A DNA stretch of 64,000 nucleotides from positions 1,593,501 through 1,657,500 of the forward strand of contig NC_015516.1 of NCBI RefSeq assembly GCF_000270185.1, read 5' to 3'. This document shows positions 25,892 to 37,375 of this stretch, one piece after another (position 1 is the stretch's first letter; each line of letters begins with the position of its first letter). The position numbers and the translations under genes were made by a program. The notes below the pieces were generated by a model. That model saw only the letters and a list, made by a program, of their open reading frames with translations. It was not told the origin of the DNA and ran no database searches. The DNA is from Melissococcus plutonius ATCC 35311. Its GTDB lineage: Bacteria; Bacillota; Bacilli; Lactobacillales; Enterococcaceae.

Positions 25892-26164
25892 CTAGTTATT
25901 TTTTTCAAAAACAGCCATGTATTCATCATTTTTTTCCAGTTCATTTTGAACAAAAGGACAACCGGGAATAATTTTTTTCTTTTCTTCTTTTGCCTTTTCA
26001 ACAATCCTGTTTATCAAATCTTTTGTCATTTTCTGATAAGCAGGATGCATATAAATATGATAAGGAACTATAGCGTTTGTTTCTTGAGACGACCAAGTAA
26101 TTTCACCAACCTTAAATGTTCCATCATATAATGTGATCTGATTTTTTTCATTTTTAAATTTCAT
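25892..26164 (-). CDS. Small GNAT-type N-acetyltransferase (NATD1/YjdJ-like)
   Basis: 90 residues, the size of the minimal GNAT family PF14542. The end of the CoA-binding fold (LINRIVEKAKEEKKKIIPGCPFVQN) carries the characteristic PxCPFV motif. The usual His of the HTEV-type strand is replaced by YHIYMHP. AAGGTGG lies about 10 bases before the ATG. Single gene; substrate unknown. Confidence 0.8.
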   Translation of the reverse strand: MKFKNEKNQITLYDGTFKVGEITWSSQETNAIVPYHIYMHPAYQKMTKDLINRIVEKAKEEKKKIIPGCPFVQNELEKNDEYMAVFEKNN

Positions 26165-26383
26165 TCTGATTTTCCACCTTTCTGGTCCAAAATAGTATAG
26201 TTAAAAAATAATTAATCATCCATCTACCAATAAAATTAGGTCAAATAAACGATCAAAAGAATAAAAATCTGATTTATCCTTTTCTACCTTATTAGATTAG
26301 AAGAAATTTACCAACTAATCCATTAATAACTAAATTTTCTGACAATAATTAACATTAACTACCTGATAAAGTCAAATTGATAA

Positions 26384-26413
26384 TATAATAGATAAAACAA
26401 GTTATCTATTATA
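26384..26413 (+). promoter_or_regulatory. Perfect palindrome on the -10 region of the GT32 gene
   Basis: Arms TATAATAGATAA (26384-26395) and TTATCTATTATA (26402-26413) are exact complements across a 6-base gap. The first arm starts with a perfect TATAAT hexamer, though no good -35 precedes it. A second short palindrome, GCCTTAAGGC, lies just downstream (26415-26424). The pair could be an operator or a 5' hairpin of the transcript. The rest of 26165-26493 holds no gene. Confidence 0.45.
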
Positions 26414-26493
26414 GGCCTTAAGGCATTTCATTCGCAAATTTGGTAAAAAGATTCTATCATTGTAGATAAATAGCAGCCTAAGGAGGAAACAAT

Positions 26494-27117
26494 ATGATTC
26501 CCAAAAAAATTCATTATTGCTGGTTTGGTGACAAACCACTGAGTGATAAAGAAGAAAAATATATGAAAAGTTGGCAACAATATTGTCCTGACTATGAAAT
26601 CAAACGATGGAATGAGAAAAACTTTGATATTCAAGCCTTTAGTTATGTAAAAAAAGCCTATGACCTAAAGCAGTGGGCATTTGTCTCAGATGTCGCCAGA
26701 TTATACGCTTTAATGACCGAGGGAGGTATCTATCTTGACACAGATATGGAAATTATTCGTCCATTAGATTATTTTCTACAATTTCCAGCATTTTTAGGAT
26801 TTGAAATTGAAACACGTATTTCAACTGGTATTATGGGTAGTGAAGCTCACCATCCTTTTATCACGGAACTTTTTCATGATTATGAAGAAAGACCTTTTCA
26901 ACGTGCCGAAAAAACAGAAGATGTAGAAACAAACGTTATTCGGATCACTAAAATTTTACAAACCTATGGACTAAAACCAAATAATACAAAACAAAGAATT
27001 AGAGATATCGAGATTTTCCCTAGAGATACATTTTCACCAAAAAATTATTATACAAGGAAAATCGATGCAACTGAAAATACTTATGCGATTCATCAATTTT
27101 CAGGTTCCTGGCTATAA
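26494..27117 (+). CDS. Glycosyltransferase family 32 protein
   Basis: 207 residues of the OCH1/Gly_transf_sug type. IPKKIHYCWFG at the N terminus, DVARLYALMTEGGIYLDTDME with the DxD metal/nucleotide-sugar site, and HQFSGSWL at the end are all family features. Relatives usually run some 20-40 residues past the GSW motif; this one stops right after it, so the C terminus may be truncated. AAGGAGG precedes the ATG. It stands alone rather than in a polysaccharide cluster. Confidence 0.85.
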   Translation: MIPKKIHYCWFGDKPLSDKEEKYMKSWQQYCPDYEIKRWNEKNFDIQAFSYVKKAYDLKQWAFVSDVARLYALMTEGGIYLDTDMEIIRPLDYFLQFPAFLGFEIETRISTGIMGSEAHHPFITELFHDYEERPFQRAEKTEDVETNVIRITKILQTYGLKPNNTKQRIRDIEIFPRDTFSPKNYYTRKIDATENTYAIHQFSGSWL

Positions 27118-27178
27118 TTTATCAATAATAATATTAAGCTATTACATCGTATTACCTAAAAAAATCATAACTACCTAT

Positions 27179-27228
27179 AAATATGCCAAAATTATTCATT
27201 TTAATTTGATTATTTTGGCATATTTATT
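27179..27228. terminator. Bidirectional terminator between GT32 and P-type ATPase genes
   Basis: Arms AAATATGCCAAAAT (27179-27192) and ATTTTGGCATATTT (27212-27225) pair perfectly. It lies between convergent genes, 61 bases past one stop and 43 past the other. Confidence 0.75.
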
Positions 27229-27268
27229 CTACCCAGCTAATGAGGATTATCTATTAAAATTACTCTTT

Positions 27269-29722
27269 TTAACTTCTTTTATTTCTACCTTTGTACTTTA
27301 GCAACTGATGAGCTATTTTACCCATAATTAGAGAAATATATTTGAAAATGGAACGACTTCCTAAAATTAAAGGCAAATAGAAAGAAACATTTCGGTTGAA
27401 CAATGTAGTATACATAAAGAAACCACCAAAAAATAAAAAGCATGATAAAAAGGTAGCAAATAATAGATAGATCATTACCTTTTTACGTAGGTCTAACGGA
27501 CGAGCTACCCGATATAAAACCAAAAAGCCGACACAACCTGTTAGCAATACACACATAGTTGATATTTCTTCGTGAGAAAGATGAAACCATCTTCCAATTA
27601 ATTGAAGCAACAAGATATCAAAAATAATTGTTATCGATCCTGGTACAGATATTTTTAAAATATTTGTTAGAAAATTACCCTTGATCCGTTCATAACTTGG
27701 ACGTAGAGCCAAAATAAAAGAAGGAATACCTACAGTTAGAGTGTTAATTGGTGTTAATTGTAAAGGAGCAAACGGATAAGGTAAAGCAATAAAGATAAAC
27801 ATAACAGCTAAAATAGCAGAATAAATGGTTTTTACCATATACATAGAAGCAACACGTTCAATATTATTAATTACCCGACGACCTTCATAAAGAACCTGAA
27901 TCATTGAACTAAAATTTGAATTTAACAAGACAACATCAGCTACGGCTCTAGCAGCATCACTACCACTTGCCATTGCAACACTAACATCAGCTTCTCTTAA
28001 TGAAAGAATATCATTTACTCCATCTCCCGTCATACAAGTGGTGTGATTATTTTGTTTTAGCGCAATAACCAATTCACGTTTTTGATAAGGCGTTACTCTA
28101 CCAAAAACAGTCGTTTCTTCAACTAATTTTTGATAATCCGTATCTTTATCAATTTTGCTCATATCTACGAAGGCTTCTGCATTTTGTATACCAGCCTTTT
28201 GTGCGATTTTTGAAACAGTGATTGGATTATCACCAGAAATAACTTTTAATGTAACTTCTTCATCTTTAAAATATGAAAATGTTTCTGTTGCGTTTTCACG
28301 AATTGTATCTAGTAGTACCAGAATAGCCATCGTTTGAATCTGTTTTGGTAATTGTTCATCCTTTAATTCATCTGAAAAAGAGGCCAAGATCAAAACTCGA
28401 TTGCCAGTTTCATTCAACTCTGTAATTTGTGTATTAAGTTCTGCTGGAACTTCTTGGTAAATAAATTCTGGAGCGCCAATAACATAGGAGCCTTTTTCCT
28501 CAAACGTAACGCCACTCCATTTTCTGGATGAAGAAAAAGGAATAGTATTTTCTGCTTGCCATTTTGCTTTAGTGAGCGGATATGCCTTTCGAATAGCCTG
28601 AGCAGTCGTATTTTGATCCGGTAATTCTAACATTAATTCGCTTAAAGCTTCATCTACTTGTTCTTTGGTACCTTTTTGAATAATAGCTTCTTGAAAAGAC
28701 AATGTGCCATCTGTAATTGTTCCTGTTTTATCTAAACAAATTATATCCACTCTTGCTAGAGTTTCTATACAAGATAAACGTTGAATTAATGTCTTTTTCT
28801 TTGCTAGGTTTGCAGCTCCTACTGCAAAAGCGACACTGGTTAAAAGCATGAGCCCTTCTGGAATCATACTAATAAGCGCACCTGATACACCAAGAACAGC
28901 TTTAGAAAGTGAGCCAGTTGAATGAAATTGCGACCAAAAAAGCAAGAGACCAATAGGAATGATAGCAATTGTTAACCATTTAATCAGCAAATTTAATGAA
29001 TCCATTAATTCAGAAGTTGATTGTTTTTCTGACTTTGCTTCTCTTGATAATTTTGCAACAAAGTTATCTTCACCTACAGCAGTAATTTGAATAAATCCAG
29101 TACCAGCTGTAACAAAACTACCACTCATAACAGAATCATCTACCTGTTTAGAAATGTTATCAGATTCTCCGGTTAATAACGACTCATCTATTTCAAGTCC
29201 TTTTGTGTATAATACCTTGCCATCAGAAGGTATCTGGTTCCCAGTGGTTAAAAACAAAATATCATTCAGTACAATGTCTTCTTGATAAATTTGTTTTATT
29301 TTGTTTTCACGTACGACAGATACAGTTGAACGATTAACAATAGATAATTGATCAATCGTCCGTTTAGCATGAATTTCTTGAAAAACACCAATAGCAGTAT
29401 TAACTAAAATAACCCAAAAGAACAAGGCGTTTTCAGGATAGCCAACTAAAAATACCGAAACAGCTAAAAATAAATTAATAAAATTAAAAAGAGTTAAGGA
29501 ATTATCTCTGATAATTTGTGCAGTTGTTCTTGAAATATTTTCTATCTCTTTATTATAATTACCTTTTTCCACTTGTTGTTTTACTTCTTGTTCTGAAAGA
29601 CCAGTTATATTTTCAGGAATTTGGATTTGGGTGTCATTGGTCAAAGAAGAATTTTTTTTCATTGATTGCTTATCTCCTAGTAATTGTTCATTAGGTGTCT
29701 TTTTAGAAAAAAATCTTTTCAT
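27269..29722 (-). CDS. Cation-translocating P-type ATPase, CtpE-like
   Basis: About 817 residues. Order: two N-terminal helices, an actuator domain with TGES (184-187), IPEGL in a membrane helix (287-291), the phosphorylated Asp331 in DKTGT, the hinge TGDGVNDILSL, and six C-terminal helices. The run IPEGLMLLTSVAFAVGA resembles the CtpE group, which moves calcium, rather than PacL or heavy-metal pumps, whose CPx motif is absent. I start at the ATG at 29722; an in-frame GTG at 29749 is possible. The ion is inferred from family. Confidence 0.88.
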   Translation of the reverse strand: MKRFFSKKTPNEQLLGDKQSMKKNSSLTNDTQIQIPENITGLSEQEVKQQVEKGNYNKEIENISRTTAQIIRDNSLTLFNFINLFLAVSVFLVGYPENALFFWVILVNTAIGVFQEIHAKRTIDQLSIVNRSTVSVVRENKIKQIYQEDIVLNDILFLTTGNQIPSDGKVLYTKGLEIDESLLTGESDNISKQVDDSVMSGSFVTAGTGFIQITAVGEDNFVAKLSREAKSEKQSTSELMDSLNLLIKWLTIAIIPIGLLLFWSQFHSTGSLSKAVLGVSGALISMIPEGLMLLTSVAFAVGAANLAKKKTLIQRLSCIETLARVDIICLDKTGTITDGTLSFQEAIIQKGTKEQVDEALSELMLELPDQNTTAQAIRKAYPLTKAKWQAENTIPFSSSRKWSGVTFEEKGSYVIGAPEFIYQEVPAELNTQITELNETGNRVLILASFSDELKDEQLPKQIQTMAILVLLDTIRENATETFSYFKDEEVTLKVISGDNPITVSKIAQKAGIQNAEAFVDMSKIDKDTDYQKLVEETTVFGRVTPYQKRELVIALKQNNHTTCMTGDGVNDILSLREADVSVAMASGSDAARAVADVVLLNSNFSSMIQVLYEGRRVINNIERVASMYMVKTIYSAILAVMFIFIALPYPFAPLQLTPINTLTVGIPSFILALRPSYERIKGNFLTNILKISVPGSITIIFDILLLQLIGRWFHLSHEEISTMCVLLTGCVGFLVLYRVARPLDLRKKVMIYLLFATFLSCFLFFGGFFMYTTLFNRNVSFYLPLILGSRSIFKYISLIMGKIAHQLLKYKGRNKRS

Positions 29723-29814
29723 TCTTAACTTCACACTCCCCTTTTCCACAGTTTAGATGATTTCATTTATCTTTTCATACATTTGACAAAAATTTTTATT
29801 ATTCTTAATCTATA

Positions 29815-29849
29815 TGAAAAAAGAGAGCGGAAAAAGAATTTCACGCTCC
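29815..29849 (-). terminator. Terminator downstream of nadE
   Basis: On the minus strand GGAGCG and CGCTCT arms are followed by a run of six T. It lies between the nadE stop and the ATPase start. A second hairpin (CACTTGT 29853-29859 with ACAAGTG 29871-29877) sits just upstream of it in transcript order. Confidence 0.6.
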
Positions 29850-29863
29850 AATCACTTGTTATT

Positions 29864-29953
29864 TTAACATACAAGTGTTTTATCCAAAGTCACTAAGCTA
29901 GTTTCAACTCCTTGGTTGGTTAAATAGCCATCAATAGATAAAGGTATTTCATT
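29864..29953 (-). other. Protein-like reading frame without a start
   Basis: An open stretch of 29 codons ending at TAA (29864-29866) reads like ordinary protein (for example DGYLTNQGVETSLVTLD). It has no ATG, GTG or TTG start with a ribosome site, and an in-frame stop precedes it. It may be the end of a decayed gene or chance. Confidence 0.25.
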
Positions 29954-30042
29954 TTATCATTCATGATATTCTTTCTTTTTTCTTAATTGTGGATTTTTTG
30001 TTTATATTTACACAATATAAAGTAAAAATGTTTAATTTCTTG

Positions 30043-30870
30043 CTATTTCCAAAAATCATCAAAAATTGTTATGGGTAAATGACGTTTATGCTGGGTTTTC
30101 TTGTATAAATTTTCAATCCTTTGTTGCGCTTTCTCTGAAACAATTTTCCCCTCAAGATAATCATCTATTGTTTCATAAGTGATTCCCAAAGCTGTTTCGT
30201 CTGCTAATAATGGCTGATTGTCTTCTAAGTCAGCCGTAGGTATTTTATTATATAAGCTAGCTGGTGCTTGTAACTCCTTTAATAATGCTTTTCCTTGACG
30301 TTTATTCAATCGAAAGATTGGTAATAAATCAGTACCACCATCACCATATTTTGTGAAAAAACCAGTTAGACTCTCAGCTGCATGGTCTGTTCCAATAACT
30401 GCCCCAACTGTTTCACCAGCAACAGCATATTGTGTAATCATTCGCTGCCTAGCCTTAATATTTCCCTTATTGAAATCATTGATAATTATTCCAGCTTCAA
30501 TTAACGAAGCAATTTCAGCGTCGACAGCGGGTTTGATATCTATACAAAGTGAACGATCGGGTTGAATAAAAGCAATTGCCTGTTTGGCATCTTCCTCATC
30601 TGCTTGCGTACCATATGGAAGACGAATTGCAATAAATTGATAATGACTATTTTGAGTTTCTTTACGCATTTCTTCCATTGCTAATTGTGCCAAACACCCA
30701 GCTAGTGTTGAATCCTGTCCACCACTGATTCCTAAAACGAATGTTTGCAGAAATGAATTTTTATATAAATAGGTTTTTAGAAAATCAATACTTTTTCGAA
30801 TTTCTTCCTTTGGATTGATTTTAGCTTTGACACCCAATTCATCAATAATTTTTTTCTGCAATGGTTCCAT
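30043..30870 (-). CDS. nadE: Ammonia-dependent NAD synthetase
   Basis: 275 residues, the last step of NAD synthesis: amidates deamido-NAD with ammonia and ATP. The PP-loop [12 protein letters not shown], the TDHAAES segment and [22 protein letters not shown] are conserved. It has no glutaminase domain, so it uses free ammonia. GAGGA precedes the ATG. It follows pncB by 25 bases, forming a nicotinate salvage operon. Confidence 0.96.
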   Translation of the reverse strand: MEPLQKKIIDELGVKAKINPKEEIRKSIDFLKTYLYKNSFLQTFVLGISGGQDSTLAGCLAQLAMEEMRKETQNSHYQFIAIRLPYGTQADEEDAKQAIAFIQPDRSLCIDIKPAVDAEIASLIEAGIIINDFNKGNIKARQRMITQYAVAGETVGAVIGTDHAAESLTGFFTKYGDGGTDLLPIFRLNKRQGKALLKELQAPASLYNKIPTADLEDNQPLLADETALGITYETIDDYLEGKIVSEKAQQRIENLYKKTQHKRHLPITIFDDFWK

Positions 30871-30895
30871 TCTGTATCCTCTACTTTCCTAAAAA

Positions 30896-32362
30896 TTATT
30901 CATTTATCGTTTGTATATTTCTTCTGACTGTTTCTATTAAATTCATTTTATGGTTCCAACATTCCGTTGACAAATCTACAGGATATTTTTGTGGATTTAA
31001 ATCACGTTTATATTCCTCCCAAAGTGAATCTAGGTTTTCTTTTGCATAGTGCTTCACTTCATCAAGTGATGGCAAAGAATAGACACATTCACCTTCAATA
31101 AATATCTCTTGAAGCACAGGTCTTGCTTCAAAATTACGAATCGTCTTATTAATAAATGTATGGATTGGATGAAACATATAGATCTCTTTTTGTTTTCTGG
31201 GATCTTCTTCCCAAAGTGTAATATAATCACCTTCAGACTTTCTATCTGATAGACGAGTAATGCGCCATACCTGCTTTTTACCAGGCGTAGTTACCTTTTC
31301 TGCATTGCTGGATAATTTAATTGTGTCTTCCATACATCCATCCGCGTTTTCAATAGATACTAATTTGAATACTGCTCCTAAAGCAGGTTGGTTATATGCC
31401 GTAATTAATTTTGTACCAACTCCCCAAACATCAATTTTGGCCTTTTGCATCTTTAAGTTTAAAATTGTAGTTTCGTCTAAATCATTGGAAGCATAGATTT
31501 TAGCATCGAAAAATCCAGCTTCATCCAATTGTTCTCTGACACGTTTTGAAATATAAGCCATATCACCACTATCAATCCGAACACCTAAAAAGTTAATTTT
31601 ATCGCCCATTTCATTAGCAACTTTAATGGCACTAGGTACTCCTGACTTCAATGTATCATACGTATCTACCAAAAAAATACAATCCTTGTGTGTTTTTGCA
31701 TAAGCCATAAATCCATCATAATCATTTCCGTAAGATTGAATGAGTGAATGAGCATGGGTACCACTAACAGGCATGCCAAATATTTTTCCTGCACGAACAT
31801 TACTAGTAGCATCTGCTCCACCAATATAAGCAGCACGTGTTCCCCATATCGCCGCATCAAGTTCTTGAGCACGACGTGTACCAAATTCTAAAAGAGGTTC
31901 TGTACCAATAACTGACTTTATTCTTGCAGCCTTTGTAGCAATTAAAGTTTGAAAATTAATAATATTTAATAAGGTTGTTTCAACTAATTGACATTGAGCC
32001 AAGGGTCCTTCGATTTGAACCAACGGTTCATTATTGAAAACAATTTCTCCTTCTAAAGCTGAACGTACCGTACATTGAAATTTAAAATTTCTTAAATAGT
32101 CTAAAAAATCTTCTGGATATTCCTTTACTTCTTTCAAATATTCAATATCTGTATCAGTAAATGTTAAGTTTTTCAAATAATCAACCAACCGTTCAAGACC
32201 TGCAAAAATGGCATATCCTTGATTAAAAGGCATATCTCTAAAGTAACATTCAAAGACAGCATGTAAATCCGCTCTTCCTAATTCCCAGTATGTTTTCATC
32301 ATGTTAATTTGATAAAGGTCCGTATGTAAAGTTAGACTATCATCTGTGTAGATTTTTTCCAT
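30896..32362 (-). CDS. pncB: Nicotinate phosphoribosyltransferase
   Basis: 488 residues, the long PncB form of Firmicutes. It converts nicotinate and PRPP to nicotinate mononucleotide. Visible are DLYQINMMKTYWE, LEFGTRRAQE, the HSLIQSYG loop after SGTHA, and GVRIDSGDMAYISK. The ATG at 32362 has GGGAGC 6 bases upstream; a TTG extension to 32389 lacks support. With nadE it makes the salvage route from nicotinate; no de novo genes are seen. Confidence 0.95.
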   Translation of the reverse strand: MEKIYTDDSLTLHTDLYQINMMKTYWELGRADLHAVFECYFRDMPFNQGYAIFAGLERLVDYLKNLTFTDTDIEYLKEVKEYPEDFLDYLRNFKFQCTVRSALEGEIVFNNEPLVQIEGPLAQCQLVETTLLNIINFQTLIATKAARIKSVIGTEPLLEFGTRRAQELDAAIWGTRAAYIGGADATSNVRAGKIFGMPVSGTHAHSLIQSYGNDYDGFMAYAKTHKDCIFLVDTYDTLKSGVPSAIKVANEMGDKINFLGVRIDSGDMAYISKRVREQLDEAGFFDAKIYASNDLDETTILNLKMQKAKIDVWGVGTKLITAYNQPALGAVFKLVSIENADGCMEDTIKLSSNAEKVTTPGKKQVWRITRLSDRKSEGDYITLWEEDPRKQKEIYMFHPIHTFINKTIRNFEARPVLQEIFIEGECVYSLPSLDEVKHYAKENLDSLWEEYKRDLNPQKYPVDLSTECWNHKMNLIETVRRNIQTINE

Positions 32363-32446
32363 AATTTTGCTCCCATCTCTTCTATTCAATTCAACAGGCC
32401 TACTTTAAATGGTCAATTTCACTAAATAACATAAATTGTTTTATCA

Positions 32447-32872
32447 TTATAGATTATCATCAATGTCTTTTTTCTTTGAAAAAATAAATAATTTACTAAA
32501 GACATAATTTATAATAATGATCACTATTTGGGTAATGACCTTAGCTAGCATATCTGTTGTATGAAGTAAATCAACGAAGAAAATCATCATTCCCATATCG
32601 ATAATAAAAGATACAAATCGATACCAATAAAACAGTGCCATCTCTTTTATAAAGGAACGTTTATCTTTTTGTTTACTTTTAAAAACAAGATATTTATTTG
32701 TAATAAATGCAAATAAAACAGATAAAAACCAAGCAATAGCATTGCTTATTTTATAATCAATTGCTAGTATGTTTTGACAAATAAAAAATACAACAATATT
32801 AATAACTGTCGTCAATCCACCAAAAACTAGATAGGCGATAAGTTCTTTATACTTTTGAAATAAATTTTTCAA
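32447..32872 (-). CDS. GtrA family membrane protein
   Basis: 141 residues with four membrane helices (about 10-30, 38-58, 76-98, 108-130) and conserved YLVFGGLTTVINIVVFF and FAFITNKYLVFKSK. GtrA proteins are thought to move or assist undecaprenyl-linked sugars for surface glycosylation. The start is TTG at 32872 with GAGGAAG upstream. No glycosyltransferase partner adjoins. Confidence 0.85.
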   Translation of the reverse strand: MKNLFQKYKELIAYLVFGGLTTVINIVVFFICQNILAIDYKISNAIAWFLSVLFAFITNKYLVFKSKQKDKRSFIKEMALFYWYRFVSFIIDMGMMIFFVDLLHTTDMLAKVITQIVIIIINYVFSKLFIFSKKKDIDDNL

Positions 32873-33295
32873 TTTTTATACTTCCTCTCAATTCTTATTG
32901 TATCAAAATTATGAATAAAAACCTATTTTTTTCTGAAATAATCATTGTTTTATTTTGTCCTTATTGTATCAACATACTTTATTTAATTGCAATCTTTTAC
33001 GTAAAAACTTTTCTACTAAATAGCTAAATTTTCATTTAACTACATTAACAATTAATATCAATATTTCATTTTTTCTATAAAGATGCTAAAAATATTTATT
33101 CAAATAAGATAAAAATGGGCATTTTATTCATTCAAAAAATAAAATTCCTCTAACAAACCCGCTATTTATTATTTTTATCTTTACTTAAAATTTTATTTTT
33201 AATTTAATAGCTAATTAGAATTTTACTCTAAAAATCTATTTTCTTTAGACTATTAAAATAAATTAACTATCGATTATAAATTTTTTGATTTTTTG
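32873..33295. other. Gene-free AT-rich spacer
   Basis: About 420 bases between the GtrA gene and the groEL terminator. Stops crowd every frame; no RNA gene, repeat or remnant was recognised. The left end should hold the GtrA promoter. Confidence 0.55.
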
Positions 33296-33338
33296 CATCA
33301 AAAAAAAGAGTCTTGAAAGCCAAGACTCTTTTTTTTGA
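33296..33338 (-). terminator. Terminator of groESL
   Basis: Perfect 16-base arms (33300-33315 and 33321-33336; core AGAGTCTTG/CAAGACTCT) around a 5-base loop, with A- and T-runs that form the outer stem and the U-tract. Confidence 0.9.
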
Positions 33339-33350
33339 AGTGTTACGTAA

Positions 33351-34997
<1,647 letters not shown>

Positions 34998-35032
34998 TCA
35001 AAAGTTAGTTTTTATTTTTATCAATTAATTAA

Positions 35033-35314
35033 TTATTCTACAATTCCAATAATATCTTTTTCTGAAATGATTAGATATTCTTCATTTTCATATTTCGCTT
35101 CTGTACCAGCATATTTTTCAAACATGACTGTGTCGCCTTCTTTTACTTCCGCAGGAACCTTGGTTCCATTATCTAACAAACGGCCTTGCCCAACAGCAAT
35201 AACTTTACCAGTTTGTGGTTTTTCTTTAGCTGTTGAAGCTAATACAATGCCACCTACTGTTTTTTCTTCTTCTGCGACTTTAATAATAACACGATCGCCT
35301 AATGGTTTTAACAC
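35033..35314 (-). CDS. groES: Co-chaperonin GroES
   Basis: 93 residues, lid of the GroEL cage. [10 protein letters not shown], the mobile loop [17 protein letters not shown] and the C-terminal [12 protein letters not shown] are all present. I start at the GTG at 35314, since GGAGGG lies 8 bases upstream; the upstream TTG at 35329 lies inside that ribosome site. First gene of the operon. Confidence 0.97.
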   Translation of the reverse strand: MLKPLGDRVIIKVAEEEKTVGGIVLASTAKEKPQTGKVIAVGQGRLLDNGTKVPAEVKEGDTVMFEKYAGTEAKYENEEYLIISEKDIIGIVE

Positions 35315-35338
35315 AATAAATCCCTCCAAAAAATTTAT

Positions 35339-35365
35339 TTAGCACTTGAAACACATGAGTGCTAA
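35339..35365 (-). promoter_or_regulatory. CIRCE operator for HrcA
   Basis: TTAGCACTT (35339-35347), nine bases, then GAGTGCTAA (35357-35365). This matches the CIRCE consensus TTAGCACTC-N9-GAGTGCTAA with a single base off. It lies just downstream of the groES promoter, as expected for HrcA repression at normal temperature. Confidence 0.96.
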
Positions 35366-35377
35366 CTCACACTATTT

Positions 35378-35406
35378 ATAATACTCATTTCTCTTACATA
35401 TTGCAA
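35378..35406 (-). promoter_or_regulatory. Promoter of groESL
   Basis: On the minus strand TTGCAA (35401-35406) and TATTAT (35378-35383) have an exact 17-base spacer. CIRCE begins 13 bases after the -10 hexamer. Confidence 0.85.
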
Positions 35407-35656
35407 GCCTTTTATGTTAAATTTCTTAAATTTTGTTTTCTCATAAAAATTTTTAATTGGAACTCTTGTCTTTTTTAATAGGTAAAGAAAAAATTTTATT
35501 CTATTTTATGTTTTGTTTTTTCATGCTAAACTATGATATAAAGATCTTAGATAATTCGAATAAACAAAAATGACCAATGCTTCAATAAGTTTTGGTAATT
35601 AACAACAAAAAGGATAACTAGATTATAGTTATCTATAACGAAAGGAATTCAAATTC

Positions 35657-36337
35657 ATGTATCAGTGGATCCATAAAAAACTAAATAATTTTACTGTTAG
35701 TATTTGGATGATCTTTATTTATTTGTTTGTTCTTTTCTCTCCTTTTCTATTGGTTATTTTTCCAACTTCTATTAGAATTACCTTTTTTACGTTTATTTAT
35801 TTTTTAGGTGCTCTCCTTCTTATTTTTCTCTATAATAAAAAAGATCAACCTACAGAACTGGGAAAAAATGCAACAATGCGATCATCCGTATTTGTCTTTC
35901 TACTAGGAATAGGTGGAATTTTTATTGCACTGATCATTCAATCAATTGTAACATTACTTGAATATATGATTACAAAAACGACTCCTGACACTTCTCAAAA
36001 TACGCAAAATATTATTCGTCTTATTTTAAATAGTCCTATATTTATCATTGCAACAGTCATTTGTGGTCCGATTATGGAAGAATTCGTTTTTAGACGTTCC
36101 TTGGTTACACTTATAAAACCAAAACTAGGTTTTTGGCTTGCTGCAATCATTAGTTCAGCTATTTTTTCTCTTGCCCATAATGATCAACATTTTTTTGTCT
36201 ACTTTGCAATTGGTCTTTTCTTTTCCTATATTTATAAATTAACCGGGAGAATATGGACTTCAATTCTTGCTCATTGTGGTATGAATACATTAGTTGTTAT
36301 TATTCAATTGATCTCATACTTTTATAAAATCAATTAA
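35657..36337 (+). CDS. CPBP family intramembrane metalloprotease
   Basis: 226 residues with six or so membrane helices. The conserved motifs are EEFVFRRSL (EExxxR), AIFSLAHN and AHCGMNT, which carry the predicted zinc ligands of the CAAX/Abi fold. Family members cleave membrane or prenylated substrates, or protect against bacteriocins. AAAGGA lies about 10 bases before the ATG. Single gene; substrate unknown. Confidence 0.87.
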   Translation: MYQWIHKKLNNFTVSIWMIFIYLFVLFSPFLLVIFPTSIRITFFTFIYFLGALLLIFLYNKKDQPTELGKNATMRSSVFVFLLGIGGIFIALIIQSIVTLLEYMITKTTPDTSQNTQNIIRLILNSPIFIIATVICGPIMEEFVFRRSLVTLIKPKLGFWLAAIISSAIFSLAHNDQHFFVYFAIGLFFSYIYKLTGRIWTSILAHCGMNTLVVIIQLISYFYKIN

Positions 36338-36621
36338 ACAACTATTAATTATTATGTTAGTTGTTCACTAGAAAATTTTTAGGTATCTTTTTTATTTCAT
36401 ACTTAGTTTTACTTTTTTATAAAATACTAAATGCTTTTGATAGATATTTTATAGAAAACTTTAGAACACTAACATGACAGACAAGATACTAAAAAAGAAA
36501 AGAATTAACAGATCCAATGATGCTAAAAATCTAAAGGTTAGTCTTTATTTATCTTAGATAATTTGCGTTTATTGGAAAAGTATTCTTTTCTTTTTTATTC
36601 TTTTGTCCGTTATTTTTTTAT

Positions 36622-37290
36622 TTATTCATCATTTTCTTCATTGTTATTCGTTGTTAGTAGTTGACGTTCATTGTGTAAAAAGTAGATAAGTGTTTGTAGT
36701 TCATTTGTTAAATCAACATTTTGAACAATGATATCAGAAGGAACAGCCAAACGAACAGCCGTAAAATTTAAAATTCCTTTAATTCCTGCATCTACTAATT
36801 GATTGGCAACTTCTTGCGCTTTTCTTGCTGGTAATGTTAAAATAGCAATTTCAATTTGCTGAACTTGAATTTGCTCAATCATATCAGTTATTGGATAAAC
36901 AGGAATACCATCCACAATACGACCAATAAGAGATTCATCTATATCAAATGCACAACTCACACGAATACTATTACTTTGATGAAATTTATATTTTAACAAG
37001 GCACTTCCTAAATTCCCAACACCAACTAAAGCAACATTGGTTAATTTATCTTCATTTAATGTTTTAGCAAAAAAATTCATAAGATTCTCAACATCATAGC
37101 CATAACCACGTTTTCCGAGTTCACCAAAATAAGAAAAATCTCTTCGGATCGTTGCGCTATCTACTTGTACCGCTTCGCTTAATTCAGTTGAAGATATTTT
37201 ATTTTTGCCAGCATAATGTAAAATTCTTAAATAATGATAATACAAAGGAAGCCGTTTTGCTGTTGCTTTTGGGATCGTTTGTTCTTTCAC
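36622..37290 (-). CDS. rex: Redox-sensing transcriptional repressor Rex
   Basis: 222 residues: an N-terminal winged helix (about 1-80, [24 protein letters not shown]), a Rossmann domain with GVGNLGSAL that senses the NADH/NAD ratio, and a C-terminal swapped helix. It represses fermentation and respiration genes until NADH rises. GTG start at 37290 with GGAGG 6 bases upstream. It is divergent from an ABC-F gene, a pairing shared with B. subtilis (ydiH/ydiF). Confidence 0.95.
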   Translation of the reverse strand: MKEQTIPKATAKRLPLYYHYLRILHYAGKNKISSTELSEAVQVDSATIRRDFSYFGELGKRGYGYDVENLMNFFAKTLNEDKLTNVALVGVGNLGSALLKYKFHQSNSIRVSCAFDIDESLIGRIVDGIPVYPITDMIEQIQVQQIEIAILTLPARKAQEVANQLVDAGIKGILNFTAVRLAVPSDIIVQNVDLTNELQTLIYFLHNERQLLTTNNNEENDE

Positions 37291-37375
37291 TTTAAACCTC
37301 CATCAATAAATTAATTTTCAGTAATTCATAATACCGTTCCACTGCTTAAAAAGCAATTTTACTAATTAGAAAAAA

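Noticed and set aside
27065-27301. Open frame downstream of the GT32 gene on the plus strand
   Set aside because: It overlaps the GT32 3' end in another frame, runs through the terminator hairpin and has no ribosome site.
29723-30042. Manganese riboswitch (yybP-ykoY) before the P-type ATPase
   Set aside because: I looked for the GGGGAGUAG and downstream consensus elements and did not find them; only two plain hairpins are present.
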